NCBI GenBank assembly: GCA_040285825.1
Contig: JAUPSS010000010.1
Span: forward strand, 1,178,001 to 1,242,000
Reading direction: 5' to 3'
Origin: Eukaryota sp. TZLM1-RC
Lineage: Eukaryota > Metamonada: BaSk clade
DNA length: 64,000 nt
A program made the position numbers and the translations under genes. How positions within the stretch are numbered: position 1 is the stretch's first letter; every line of letters starts with the position of its first letter. Shown here piece after piece: positions 42,290 to 53,111 of this stretch. The notes under the pieces were generated by a model. It was not told the DNA's origin. It made no database searches and was given only the letters and a program-made list of their open reading frames with translations.

Positions 42290-42685
42290 TTACACTAAAG
42301 CTCTAGATGCCAACGGAAAATTTAGAAGAAAAGATTGAAGTAATAAAGAAGCTCCATGACAAATCTCGGTGACCACAGGAAGGTCAGTCCGAATTTGTTA
42401 CACCGCTGCAGGGGTCAGCAGCGAGTTAAGTGCACAAGACCGAGTGAATACACGTGACACAGAGTGGGTGTCTGTCATGTAGTGAGAATAAAGAGCTCAT
42501 CTATCAAATTTTACACTTGTCACCCCATTTTCGACTTCTGGTTGCCTGTTCTGGGAGGTTTTTAACCCTCAACTTGGTTTTGGGAGGTTTTCACTATTCC
42601 CACACTTTCCCCTCAGTTCATAAACTAGGTTCATAAACTAGGTATCCTTTGTAAAAGTTTCTGGAATTTCAACTCTATGTAACTC
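42290..42685. other. upstream region of MJ1316/RCC1 fragment
   Basis: Locally GC-richer block at 42390-42480 ('caccgctgcaggggtcagcagcg'-type sequence), no ORF. A 16-base direct duplication, 'ttcataaactaggttcataa'-like, occurs at about 42616-42640. Confidence 0.35.
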
Positions 42686-43190
42686 ATGAAAGACGCTCTC
42701 AGCATCATCAACAGATTAGTCCACGATACTTCTTTGTCTAAAGAACGTTTCTGTGTTGGTTTTGAGGATAGATTTGGCGGTGTATTCTTCCTCCCTCTTC
42801 ACGATTTTCTTGCCTTATCTGTACCATCTCACAGAATTCGCTACATATCTAAAGGAAACTCAATTCTCTGGTCTCGCACAAAACGAATCAACCTTATTGG
42901 CTCTGTTGCACCTTCTGTTTCTTTATTCTCATCTCCAACACCTGGTGTTCTCTCCCGATATTTTCCTCCTCATGCTACTGGTAGAAAGAATTTCCAGTTA
43001 CCCTTCTTCTCTAACATTGTTTCTTGTGGTGTAGGTGTTCATCATACATTGGCACTCACTGCTTGTGGTAATTGCTATGGATTTGGTCTGAACAAATCTA
43101 CCAATTAGGCAACAACTACCCCCCAAAGCAGCACTTTCAAACCGTTTTCCTAAGATTTTTTAGAAATTCAATCAATTTATCTATCCTAAC
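42686..43190 (+). pseudogene. MJ1316-domain plus RCC1 gene fragment
   Basis: Residues about 1-75 match the MJ1316 (DUF504) RNA-end recognition domain: 'VGFEDRFGGV', then 'VPSHRIRYISKG' and 'LWSRTKR'. Residues about 105-138 start an RCC1-type repeat ('SCGVGVHHTLALTACGNCYG'). The frame ends in TAG near 43108, but the +1 frame continues the repeat ('YQLGNNYPPK') to about 43170, so there is a frameshift; six RCC1 blades are then missing. A broken, truncated gene. The domain combination is odd: MJ1316 domains usually accompany RNA-repair or 2H-type modules. Confidence 0.7.
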
Positions 43191-43591
43191 CCTAACCCTG
43201 GAGAAAACCAAAAGTCGAAATGCTATACGACACGTGTGGATAAGGTTTGTCAAGTGGCATAAAGGTAGTTAGTGTTCATCATCTACTGAGATTTCATGTT
43301 AATATTGATTAGCTACTTGCTTCAATTGTGATGTATCCGGGACAATTCCACAGAAATGATACTATCAATAATGATTGAAGTTTGTTAACAATAATTGAGT
43401 TCTGCGAAACAGTGAAAAGATTTCTGTATGTATGTTATCATGACGCTTCAGTTGTTTTGATGAACACACAACCATCCTTTTATGAACAGCAATTATAAAT
43501 CCTCTATTAATGAGAAAAACATTAAAACAGCCAACAAAAGATTCACATATTTACACTGTTGTGACAGCTTGTCAATGCTAAAACATTAAAA
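43191..43591. other. intergenic
   Basis: Begins with two CCCTAA-like units at about 43184-43197. No gene seen. Confidence 0.4.
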
Positions 43592-44140
43592 TCAAATAAT
43601 TAAGCCATATTTATTTCTATGCAATACAAATCCAACTATCCTTGTTGTTGAGCTTTCATTGACAAGCTTCTTCCTAAAGTTAACAGAATGATCATAAGGT
43701 AACAAACCAGCAGCTATAATTTCATCACACAACAATAATTGAGAAGAAATAACAGCAGATGAACGAATCATATTTCTTAAAACACAATAGTTGTCCCAAA
43801 TTCCAAGTTCCTTTGGATCACAAGCTTCTCCAGAAAAGACATCTAAACCAACAATGCCACCCTCTTCGGCTTCTTCTTGCAAGTTGATAATAGTCTCTTC
43901 AGCATCAAGACCAGAGTTTTGAGCAAGTGTTTTGGGGATAATGAGTAGAGATTCAGCAAAAACTGCTACTCCTCTCTTTACTCTACCTTTAAGGGTTTTC
44001 TTGAAGTCATGTAACATGGCATTAGCAGCGATATGGAAAGAACCAGCTCCAGGGATTAAACAACCATCATCCAATGCATTCTTGACAGCTCGTAGACCAT
44101 CTCTGAGTGCTTCCTTAGTTTGAGCAATGGTGTGTTTTAC
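43592..44140 (-). pseudogene. CCT6 (TCP-1 zeta) C-terminal fragment
   Basis: Encodes only the last third of a group II chaperonin subunit: 'HTIAQTKEALRDGLRAVKNA', 'PGAGSFHIAANAML', 'VKRGVAVFAESLLIIPKTLA' with 'QNSGLDAEE', 'GLDVFSGE', 'GIWDNYCVLRNMI', 'QLLLCDEIIAAG'. Homology begins abruptly near 44140; the first about 360 residues of a CCT subunit are absent. After the normal end the frame runs on for about 30 unrelated residues to 43592. This is a 5'-truncated copy; the functional gene must lie elsewhere. There is no ATG before the conserved block. Confidence 0.85.
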
Positions 44141-44316
44141 GACGCGTGAAGTTTTATAGACAACAGCTGACGGAGAGAATTGATGTTTGAAAGAATTTCA
44201 AAGGTCAAAGGCATCTCAATAGGTCAGAAACACAAAAAAGGGATTAGGGAGGGAAGGGAAAAAAAGGGATTTGTATTCAACCTAAAATTCAACCACACTA
44301 AAATAATTTCAACAAA

Positions 44317-45697
44317 CTAAACACGAAGTTCATCCCATCGAGTACCCTTATCCCAACTTTCCACAGGTTGTGAAATAAGAGTACCAAGATAGGGTCTACA
44401 CTTATTCAAAATGTACTCGGTATCAATATCACCAGGGTAACAGAGACCCTTGGAAGGGTTTTCTAACATCCATGCAGCAGAAGCCAAAAGGCCACTGGAC
44501 ACCTGGACAACTGTTGCATTTGAATATTCATCCACAGCAGATGCTTCAGCTGTTGAAATAACAGATCCAAACCAATAAGCATCATCATCAGTAACCACAA
44601 AGGCGCCTACACTTTCTTGACCATCAGGAGTGAGATCTTTGGGTTTGAATACATAAATGTTTTCGTTGGAGAGTTCAGGCTTATTCTTGTTGTAATACCG
44701 TTCAGCTGATCGCCACGCTTCCTTCATCGGACAATAGACAAATGAGATTGTAGGACAATAATCCCCTGACGAGCATAGCTTACTGAATTCTAAAACCTAT
44801 GGTTAGCAAAGGACAAATGAATACCTCAGGATGCCGAACACTTCTACCCGTAAACACACCAGTTACGGGATTGAACGACCTTACAGCGGTGGGAAAAGGA
44901 AGGGTAGCGAGACGAGGGAACTGACTGGGGATCCAACACGGATACTTCTCCTTCGTTGTGCCTTCAATTTCCTGGACGAGTTTTTCCTCATGTGTTCCAA
45001 CTACTACCTCTGACTCCACTAAAAATTCATCCAGGAATGACGCAACCGACCATGAGTTTACTAAAAGATCTTGCTGAATTGGTGTTGCTGTTTTCTGATC
45101 ATCCAGCTCTGAAATATGGATGACACGAACTTTCAACAAGGAACACAAAACTTTGACGTCTTTCTTTTGTATCGCATCTTTCAGTTGGGCATGGGATTGT
45201 TGGTTGGGTACATGACAAAGTTTTCTTTTACCTAATTCTACAAGGGCAGCTTTCAAAAAATGTGTTATTAGACCTGGGTTACAACCACAATCAATAGTGG
45301 CCGTCGTTCCTTCAAATGGCTTGACAGTGTCATATAAATCAGCTTGGGTGTTATACGGGGATTTAAAGTATTCCTCCATTGAAGTATTGCAATAAAAGGC
45401 ACCTTTTGCGTGAGCGTACTCCATGATCATTCTTGATTCAAACGCAAACATAGCATCAATAACCAAATCTCCTTTACCTACTACATGTAGAACTTTTGAG
45501 ATGTTATCAGGAGAAAAGTCGTGCTGTATTACAGAAATTCTGTATGGTTTCCTATGATCAGGAACAACAACTTCTTCTCTGCAAATGATTGTAACAGATG
45601 AAACATTTGGAATGAAGTCATCTAGCAGACAGAGTACAGATTGTGCTATGGGACCAAATCCACATAGAAAAACATTTGTAGAGAACACGCCAGGCAT
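44317..45697 (-). CDS. homospermidine synthase, bacterial type
   Basis: 450 residues from exons 44825-45697 and 44317-44796. A 28-nt intron (44797-44824, donor GTATTC, acceptor CATAG with CTAAC just upstream) is removed to join 'RHPE' to 'VLEFSKLC', phase 0. The N-terminus is Rossmann-like ('FLCGFGPIAQSVL'); 'DCGCNPGLITHFLK', 'SFNPVTGVFTG' and the C-terminal 'NATVVQVSSGLLASAAWMLE' are typical of the saccharopine-dehydrogenase-like homospermidine synthases of bacteria, which make sym-homospermidine from putrescine (with NAD+). Slightly shorter than bacterial proteins (about 470-480). It carries an intron, so it is domesticated. Transfer from bacteria is inferred. Confidence 0.85.
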
Positions 45698-45849
45698 GAG
45701 GGAGATGTAGGTATCATTTCAAGTTGTGAGAAGTCTCCCAATTTGTGACCTTTGACAAGTCACACTTACAATTCAATGATGTTGAATAATTATAAACTTA
45801 CAATGTCCAAGTTACAGTATAATTTATTGAACTTGCACTCTTAACAAAA

Positions 45850-46900
45850 TAAACTCAGAACTAATGGGACGAAATTCATTGAACCAAGATTTCCTCTACA
45901 AAATCTTGATCTGCTTGCTGTCTAGCTAAAGCTTCTCTCATTCGATTGAAAAACCGAGGCAATCTATTAGTATTGGTCAAGTAAATCCGAGAACGGCATA
46001 AAAAAATACCAATTTGTTTCATTGTTTTTTCTTAAAATTAATTTATTGAACTTGCACACTTGATTAAATTAAATCATAACTAATGGGACGACTATCATTA
46101 AACCAAGATTTCCTCTACAAAATCTTGATTTGCTTGCTGTCTAGCTAAAGCTTCTCTAATTCGATTGAAAAACCGCGGTAATCTATTAATAATGGCAAAT
46201 TGAATCCGTGAACGCCATAAAAAAATATCAAATCTTTTCATTGTTTTTTCTTTCACCATTTTTTGGAAGTCATCCAAAAAAGTTTCTGCTTCAACTGATA
46301 ATCTTCCATTTATCGAAAATGGAAAAGCAATAAAAACCAGCTATGTATTTCTATCGATATTTGCATCTTCAATTTCTTTATCATATTTTCTATGTTTTTC
46401 TTTTGCTTTAAAATCCAGAGCAGCCACAGGATTAAGTTTTCTTCTGTGAACCAAAGTATCGTTTGCAACATTACATGAGACAAAGTCAACAATAGCTTCA
46501 GAATTATCAATCCAATCACAGTATACATCACCTCTATCATCAGAACCAAAATTATTCAGAGAAAGTGTTTCTTTCAGCAGGGGCTCTTTGATACACGATA
46601 TCCTTACAGTTTGTGCCATATTGAAAACAGTGTCTCTAACAGCATCATGTAATGAAGAACGATAAGTTATCAATTTAGAGCAATTTAGAGCATGGCGCTT
46701 TGTTTTTTCTTGAACCATTTTTTGGAAGTCATTCAAAAAAATTTCTGCTTCTACTGATAATCTTCGGTTTATCGAAAATGGGAAAGCAATAAAAGCTAGT
46801 TGCGTATTTTTACCAGCATTAGCATATTAGATATCTTTGTCATATTGTCTATGTTTTTCTTTTTTTGAGTGAAAGTCTTGATTTAAAACAACCGAGCTGC
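45850..46900 (-). mobile_element. LINE family B outer copy, split by a nested copy
   Basis: On the minus strand the outer copy runs from about 46900 ('KEKHRQYDK', 'NTQLAFIAFPFSINRRL', 'NDFQKMVQEKTK') to 46700. It is interrupted by the inner copy 46034-46699 and resumes at 46021 ('KTMKQIGIFLCRSRI', 'RLPRFFNRMREALARQQADQ') to its 3' end at about 45830-45850. A 12-bp duplication flanks the inner copy. Confidence 0.85.
46034..46699 (-). mobile_element. LINE family B inner nested copy
   Basis: 666 bp flanked by TTGTTTTTTCTT (46022-46033 and 46700-46711). It encodes 'LITYRSSLHDAVRDTVFNMA', 'CIKEPLL', the endonuclease-like 'DWIDNSEAIVDFVSCN', 'ALDFKAKEKHRKYDKEIEDA' (Asp ... Lys of a PD-(D/E)xK core), an in-frame TAG, then the tail to 'DFVEEILV' and the AATAAAT terminus. 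5' truncated. Confidence 0.9.
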
Positions 46901-47359
46901 ATAAATCATAATGAAGATCATTTTAATAAAAGATATTAACTCTTATCATTGTTTTTCTTAAACCAGTATTTGGAAATCTTTCAAACAGGTTCCCACAGCT
47001 ACTGTGCAAGTTCAAGTTTAATTCAGATAAATTGGAACCTAAGACAAGGTTGAGTACAAATATTTTGCAACATATTGCAGTAACTATTAGATACCGGCAT
47101 CAATTGCATTTTATTCGAAACAATTTGTGCCATTGAAACTTCAAACATTTAAATAAAAACACAAATTGTTACAGGCATGATGATCATAAATTATTGGACA
47201 GTATTGCTTCCAAAATAATCAAACAATAATGAAAGCAATTGCAACCAATTATGGAAATGTAGAATAAGCATCAAAAATTGATTTTTAAAATGAAAACCAA
47301 GGCAGATAAGTTGATTATTTTGCTTGTTTGTAACCTCTGCTTGCAGATCTGTTTGATGC
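46901..47359. other. intergenic
   Basis: AT-rich, no gene seen. Confidence 0.4.
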
Positions 47360-47850
47360 TGAAGATGTTATCCATATGAATAGTAAAGGTGACGTCAATC
47401 TACCTGGATTCGATAGAACCTTTAATTTAGTGGATGTGAAGACTGTTGTCCGTTGTAATGTCTCGAATATAAGTCTTGTTAATTCTTGTCCTCATAATCC
47501 TTTTTCAAAAGAAAATTTTCAAATCAAAAAATATAGTAAAGTTTTGTTCAAAATGTCTACCCAACAGCATGCAAGTTGTATACATTTGGGTATTTTCTAT
47601 TTAATCCACAGGCTTTCACTGCTTTACGCTTTCTAACAGATTATGAACTGTATATTCAAAGAAGGATTAATGGAAACTAAACAGATTTTCTTTCCAGAAT
47701 GGGATTGTTCTTTCCATTTTTGGGGATTTTCAAAATAGTTTCTGATGCACTGCCCTCATTTGGATTTCACTATGAGATTTTTTCTAGATGAATGGTTTTG
47801 GAAGAGATGGATTATTTTGATGTTGATATATAAGTTGTTTAATTAATAAG
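47360..47850 (+). mobile_element. diverged LINE family C-like fragment
   Basis: 'NSKGDVNLPGFDRTFNLVDV ... NVSNISLVNSCPHNPFSKEN ... QIKKYSK' aligns with the family C endonuclease-like segment; remnants of the tail follow in other frames to about 47840. Confidence 0.6.
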
Positions 47851-48143
47851 TATTTACAAAACAGGTAGATGAGCAATTTGTGCAACAATGAAACTATAAT
47901 GAACAATAAGAAGACTGTGAGTTTTGGTATTAGCTATAATTGTCTTATCATCTGCTGTCTGGGTCTGAACACTGAGCAACTCTTCTTCAATGAACATATT
48001 CTCATACTTGATTGAAATAATAAGATGTGCATGGTTCATTAAAAGAACAAAGTTTTTATGGATTACTATGAATCTACATACGAACGTACAAATGATTAAT
48101 ATAAATAGAAAAAAAAGGTAAGTACTTTACAAAATAAAATATA

Positions 48144-51100
48144 CTACAAAAGACCACCAACATCCACTGATAAATCATCACTATCGTCATCTTGATTATG
48201 ACTATTTCTAATACCATGTTCATTCTCAGTATCATCCTCAGAAGGAACATCACTGTGTTCAGTTGAATTGACCTCATCATTTTCGCTTTTACCATCATTA
48301 GCCACTTGTTCTGATTGTTGCTCTTGTTTCGATTCTTTTGACTCTTTAGGTTCTTCCACAGGAGAAGGATTGTCAAGGGGAACATTGTATTTGCCTCTAA
48401 CTTGTTTGACTGCTCTTCTTTTATAAAGTGCCAAAATGGCTTGTTTTGTTGGAGATAAAACCTGTTCTGTCCTATATTTGAAACAAGCATTAACCACAGC
48501 TTCTCCAAGTTCTACAACATCTGGGTGCGCAAGCTCAGACTTTGCCTTTGTAACAAATTTAGAAATAACATCAAAAGACTTGGCAGTTGCAACAATTTGC
48601 GCAAACTTCTCGTTACAAGTTAGTAGAAAAATAGATCTAATGCAGTTCAACAGTATGTGGTAATCAGTAGACAGAATCAGCAATCTCAACAAATACGGAA
48701 GAACAAAGAAAGTTCCTTCCAAAGTGTTTGGGAAGATTACAATTTGGGAAACTAACCTGGTTAGTGAATTAATCGAATGAATACTAGTCGGGTTGAAATC
48801 AACTACTTCAGTATTTTCTGGAACAAATCTTTTAATCATATTCCTAAGGGCATTATGAATATCATTTACTAATAAATGAGCCACTTGTCCTTCTAATTTA
48901 CTCAACAAATAACCCAAATCTGCAGTCCATGCTATAAGGAAGGGACGATGCCTAAAGGAGCGTAACATGAAGGTCAAATTACTACAAACCAAGCTTGGAG
49001 GTAATACCGCTAGTATTCTTGAACTTCTAGCAAACGATTCCAAACTTCCCAAAACAGAAATCATTGTTATTCTTCTCCTTCTCCAATGTCGGAGATTCTT
49101 GAGCATGTTAGTTAAAGGAGTATCTACAAGGGATTCGGCAAGTCCCAGATTCTTCCTAGCAAGAGCTTGCAAAACATGTAGTGGAGGGAACTTTCCTTTT
49201 TCTTCAAGGGAAGTTCGGAGTCTGGTGACTTCTGAAGAAATTTGATCGTAATGTTCAAATTCCTTAATTAAAACCAGACCTGCAAAATCTTTTCTGATTG
49301 AGATAGTGAAAAGGCAATTTGCCAAGGCATCCACGACATTAAAGAAAATTCCAGGATATTGAACATCATCTTTAGTTTCAAACAAATCATCAGAATCAAT
49401 CTCCGAATCCTGTCCTTGGCCATAGAAATCCATGAAGAGTGACAAAAGCTCCGCAACTAGCTCAACTACCCCAGTATTTTCAAGAGAATTCCTGTGACTT
49501 TTTGATAAACACTTTAATGTTGTGGATAATACTGATTGGTGCACTTCATTAAAGAATTCCTCAGAAAAGTTAGAGATCGAACTATTTGATTTGAAAAGAT
49601 TAATGGCTTCAGAAAGAGTGACCTTAACCTTTGAAGGGTCGATTTGTTCCACAACAGTCTTTAGGTTTTGTGAAGAAAATTCTTTAGGATACGGCACTAA
49701 TAATCCAGCAAGAGTTTCACGTGAAACGATGGCAAATTCTTCTTTCAGCTCCTGTATCTCTGACTGGGAAGCTTCATCAAGGTCACCATCACGTTCTTGA
49801 TCACGTGATATTTGATTGGCAATGGTTTGCAGAACCTGATCATCTTGAGCTGCCTTGGCAGCAAGCTCTTCTCTAAATTTTTGACGTTGTAAAGCTCTAT
49901 ACCTGGCTGTTTTTGAAGCAGTTGAAAGTTTGACTAATTTTTCCTTTTCTTTTGTTTTTCTTAATTTCTCAATTAATTTAGCTTTCTTGGCAGATTTTTC
50001 TCTAATCTTGTTAGTTTGAAATTCCTCCAATGAAAGAATCCACTGAGAAGGTACACTGTCCACAGAATGGAATGAAATAATTGCCCGAAGAGAACCAAGA
50101 ATATTTGATTTTAGCAACTTTTTGGTAATAATTGGATTCCAGCTCATATGGAAAATCGTTAAAAACAAAGGCAAACAGACTTTCAAGGGGGGAACGGCGC
50201 CTGATTCTGACCTGTAATCAAGCACATGATTGATTGCAATCACGACATCATCAAGTTTGACCAGTAAAGACTCTGGGAAAGTGTCAGATGCACTAGTGAG
50301 GTAGGAAATAAAAGAAAACACTGAACAAGCGAATGAATAATGTCCAGGCCATCGTTTTAAACCATTTCCCAAGTTGGAAACGCAATCAATCATATTTGAT
50401 TGGATTGGATTGAGTGATGATGAAGGTAAAGTTGCAGTAATTAGGTACAAGCAACTAGCAGAAAGCTCAAACAGTTGAACATTTTCAGAACGGCAACCTA
50501 TAATGGAATTGATTGAATCAATCACTTTGGGGGTTATTAACTGATCAGCAACGGAAGCTTCTGGCTTGACCAACATAGACTCTAAAGTGGCCAGAAAGGA
50601 CCTACACACCACCAAAGTGTCGATTCTTTTAATCACCAAGTCACAAAATAAAGATAAATCAAAACTATTAATAAAAAAAGTACAAATGTCAGGCAAAAGA
50701 TTCAAACTTAGTGTACACGAAGCTATTTGCTCCTCAACTACATTAGAACTAGGTTCTGTGCTACTGAACAAAGATTGGATTAAACTCAATAACAATTCTT
50801 TTTGGGTTACTAAATGTCTTGTTTTTTTATCAATTGAGATTTTTGTTAATAAAATTAAACTTGAATGTATAATGGGTAAACTCCAATAACTTTGTGAAAA
50901 AACAACATTAAAATGAAAAGATTGTAAAAAGCAATTAAATGTTTCAGCTGTTGGGGAAAGTAAACCGAGAATGAAATTGGAAAATTCTAAAACAGAGCTG
51001 GAGTTGGAGACTAGGGTGAAAGAATTTGAAAAGTTTGGTTGCATGAATCTTGAAATAATTGGAATTGAACGTGAAGCTAAATTCCTAAATGTAGTGTTTT

Positions 51101-53045
51101 CTCCTATACTGTTTTGATAGAAAGACTTGGCTGCCAATAGAGATTTAACTAAACCAACCAATAGCTGGGGTGTAAAAGCCTTGATATCGATTCCTAAAAT
51201 ATTTGAAACAACATCAAAAAAAGATTCGTTAAACGTGGAATTGAAATAGTCTATTACAACGACATCACCCTCAAAATCACTCTTTAACAGTTCAATCCCC
51301 CCAAAAAGACCCCAAACCAAACTTCCTATAGAGTTTGAGAGTAGGTGTAGTTTGGTTTGGGGAGTGGACTTGGGGTCCATTGCTTGAGCAAAAGAAATTC
51401 TCCTTTTTAAAACTTTTCTGAGTAATTTGGTTCCACCATTGAAATAAAAATTGATAAATGTTTGGTAATAATTACTTTTGATGATTTGAGTTAACAAATT
51501 ACCAACTTCAATTAAAACAATTGAAGAAGAAGGGAAATTTTCAAGACAACTGGTCAAAAAAGGGATCAAAAGTCCAGAATTAACTTGACTTCCAATGACT
51601 GATAACGTGAGAACACGTGCTACTCCAGCACAAACATTACTAGACCCAAATACTAAAGAATTCCGATCAATTAAGGCATAAAATCGAAGGCAAATACTAC
51701 CAAAAAGTTCCCTCAAAGCTTCCTGTGAATAGTCATTTGATGATAAATTGTTGTTACAATTATGAATGGAGAGGTCCACATCCATCATTGACAGAATAGA
51801 CACAAAGACCTTTGCAAGAGTGGTCAAGGCGGAGATGATGACGTCATTGTCTGAAGGGAAAACGGCAATCAGGTCAAAAATAACGTGATTGATTGAATCT
51901 AATTGACTGATTTCTATATGATTAATCAAGCCCAGCAACTCGTCAATCACGACAAGAAAGGAAACACATAACCCTGCAACATTCTTAATGACACTAAAAG
52001 AGCTCATGACAGCCATCAACCCCACCTTGACCAAATATTCAGAAGGTTGACCAGAGAGTTCATTGAATCTAGTCAAGAGTCGCGATAGTGCAACCAAAGA
52101 GGGCGCACAGATGGCAAAAGTGTTGTCAAATTGATTTAAAAACTTAATTAACAAATTACAACAAACTTCACAATGGCTACTTGTTAAATAATCCAAAGAC
52201 TGTGTAGAAATAGAGGTCAAAACTTGAGAAAAACCTCTGGCTGACCTAATGTTAATAGAATCACAATCAATCACGTCAGCAATCAATTCCAAATGATTGA
52301 ACAATAAGGTTCTACAGGGAGACTTCGCAAGAATAACCAAACAATCTAGGGTAACGGGAACAAGGGTAGATAATTGAGAATTGCTTATGATCCGCACTAA
52401 GTAAGCCAAATTATCCCTGACAAACGTCAACTCTTCGCAAGAGACAATAAACTCTAGGACGAGAGAGATGCATGAGATTGAACTAGAGGTGATATGGGAA
52501 CGTAAAAGGTGCTTGAGGATGGAAGAGAGGAGAAAAGGCAGTTTTGAAGAGAGGATAGCCTTGGGGAGGTTAGGAGAGGAGCTGTAAAACAAAACTTCAA
52601 GCGCATATGGAAGAGTGCTGGAGGAAGGGTCCAAGGAAGAGAGTAGAGGGTTGATAGTAGAGTCTTGCGAGAAAAACGAAATGTTATCAGGGTTTTGGAA
52701 AAAGACTTGGAAAAAGGAGCTGATGGAGTGAGCTACGTCGGCAGGAGAACTAGGAAGGAGTGATATAAGTGAAGGAGCAAAAGAGGAACTCGTTTCAGCG
52801 GAAATGACATTGTATTGACGTGTTACACTGATCAGAAAAGAAATTGTTTTAACCAAGGTGGAGGGAGAAAGCGATGGCAAACATAGAGAGAGGTGAGGAA
52901 GGATATCCTGGCAGAATTGTGTGCATATTTTAGAATTAAAAGCAGTTGCTGAGAGAGAGGAGATAAGATCTCCAATAAAGTGATCTGGATCCTTGAGTTC
53001 CCCAGAATCGCGTAGCTGTTCTGCAAAGAAGCCGAGAGAAGGCAT
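48144..53045 (-). CDS. large helical-repeat (ARM/HEAT-like) protein
   Basis: 1633 residues from the ATG at 53045; the nine codons before it lie at the mobile-element junction. Most of the length (about 1-1000 and 1120-1530) is Leu/Ile/Ser-rich helical repeat sequence of armadillo/HEAT type. A basic coiled-coil-like segment lies at about 1010-1080 ('KAKLIEKLRKTKEKEKLVKL'). The C-terminal about 90 residues are acidic and disordered ('ESKQEQQSEQ', Asp/Glu/Ser runs) ending 'DVGGLL'. One unbroken frame of 4.9 kb. No named family recognised; candidates are scaffold or transport-type ARM proteins. A Fanzor element ends 13 nt upstream of its start codon. Confidence 0.75.
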   Translation of the reverse strand: MPSLGFFAEQLRDSGELKDPDHFIGDLISSLSATAFNSKICTQFCQDILPHLSLCLPSLSPSTLVKTISFLISVTRQYNVISAETSSSFAPSLISLLPSSPADVAHSISSFFQVFFQNPDNISFFSQDSTINPLLSSLDPSSSTLPYALEVLFYSSSPNLPKAILSSKLPFLLSSILKHLLRSHITSSSISCISLVLEFIVSCEELTFVRDNLAYLVRIISNSQLSTLVPVTLDCLVILAKSPCRTLLFNHLELIADVIDCDSINIRSARGFSQVLTSISTQSLDYLTSSHCEVCCNLLIKFLNQFDNTFAICAPSLVALSRLLTRFNELSGQPSEYLVKVGLMAVMSSFSVIKNVAGLCVSFLVVIDELLGLINHIEISQLDSINHVIFDLIAVFPSDNDVIISALTTLAKVFVSILSMMDVDLSIHNCNNNLSSNDYSQEALRELFGSICLRFYALIDRNSLVFGSSNVCAGVARVLTLSVIGSQVNSGLLIPFLTSCLENFPSSSIVLIEVGNLLTQIIKSNYYQTFINFYFNGGTKLLRKVLKRRISFAQAMDPKSTPQTKLHLLSNSIGSLVWGLFGGIELLKSDFEGDVVVIDYFNSTFNESFFDVVSNILGIDIKAFTPQLLVGLVKSLLAAKSFYQNSIGENTTFRNLASRSIPIISRFMQPNFSNSFTLVSNSSSVLEFSNFILGLLSPTAETFNCFLQSFHFNVVFSQSYWSLPIIHSSLILLTKISIDKKTRHLVTQKELLLSLIQSLFSSTEPSSNVVEEQIASCTLSLNLLPDICTFFINSFDLSLFCDLVIKRIDTLVVCRSFLATLESMLVKPEASVADQLITPKVIDSINSIIGCRSENVQLFELSASCLYLITATLPSSSLNPIQSNMIDCVSNLGNGLKRWPGHYSFACSVFSFISYLTSASDTFPESLLVKLDDVVIAINHVLDYRSESGAVPPLKVCLPLFLTIFHMSWNPIITKKLLKSNILGSLRAIISFHSVDSVPSQWILSLEEFQTNKIREKSAKKAKLIEKLRKTKEKEKLVKLSTASKTARYRALQRQKFREELAAKAAQDDQVLQTIANQISRDQERDGDLDEASQSEIQELKEEFAIVSRETLAGLLVPYPKEFSSQNLKTVVEQIDPSKVKVTLSEAINLFKSNSSISNFSEEFFNEVHQSVLSTTLKCLSKSHRNSLENTGVVELVAELLSLFMDFYGQGQDSEIDSDDLFETKDDVQYPGIFFNVVDALANCLFTISIRKDFAGLVLIKEFEHYDQISSEVTRLRTSLEEKGKFPPLHVLQALARKNLGLAESLVDTPLTNMLKNLRHWRRRRITMISVLGSLESFARSSRILAVLPPSLVCSNLTFMLRSFRHRPFLIAWTADLGYLLSKLEGQVAHLLVNDIHNALRNMIKRFVPENTEVVDFNPTSIHSINSLTRLVSQIVIFPNTLEGTFFVLPYLLRLLILSTDYHILLNCIRSIFLLTCNEKFAQIVATAKSFDVISKFVTKAKSELAHPDVVELGEAVVNACFKYRTEQVLSPTKQAILALYKRRAVKQVRGKYNVPLDNPSPVEEPKESKESKQEQQSEQVANDGKSENDEVNSTEHSDVPSEDDTENEHGIRNSHNQDDDSDDLSVDVGGLL

Positions 53046-53111
53046 TCTTGTGGAGGTGTGGGAAATTCCCATAAATACACGATCAATTTTCGTGTGGAAT
53101 AATTACAAAAA

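Noticed and set aside
43184-43197. Two CCCTAA-like units resembling a telomere repeat
   Set aside because: Only two units; expected by chance or as part of coding-derived sequence, and there is no array.
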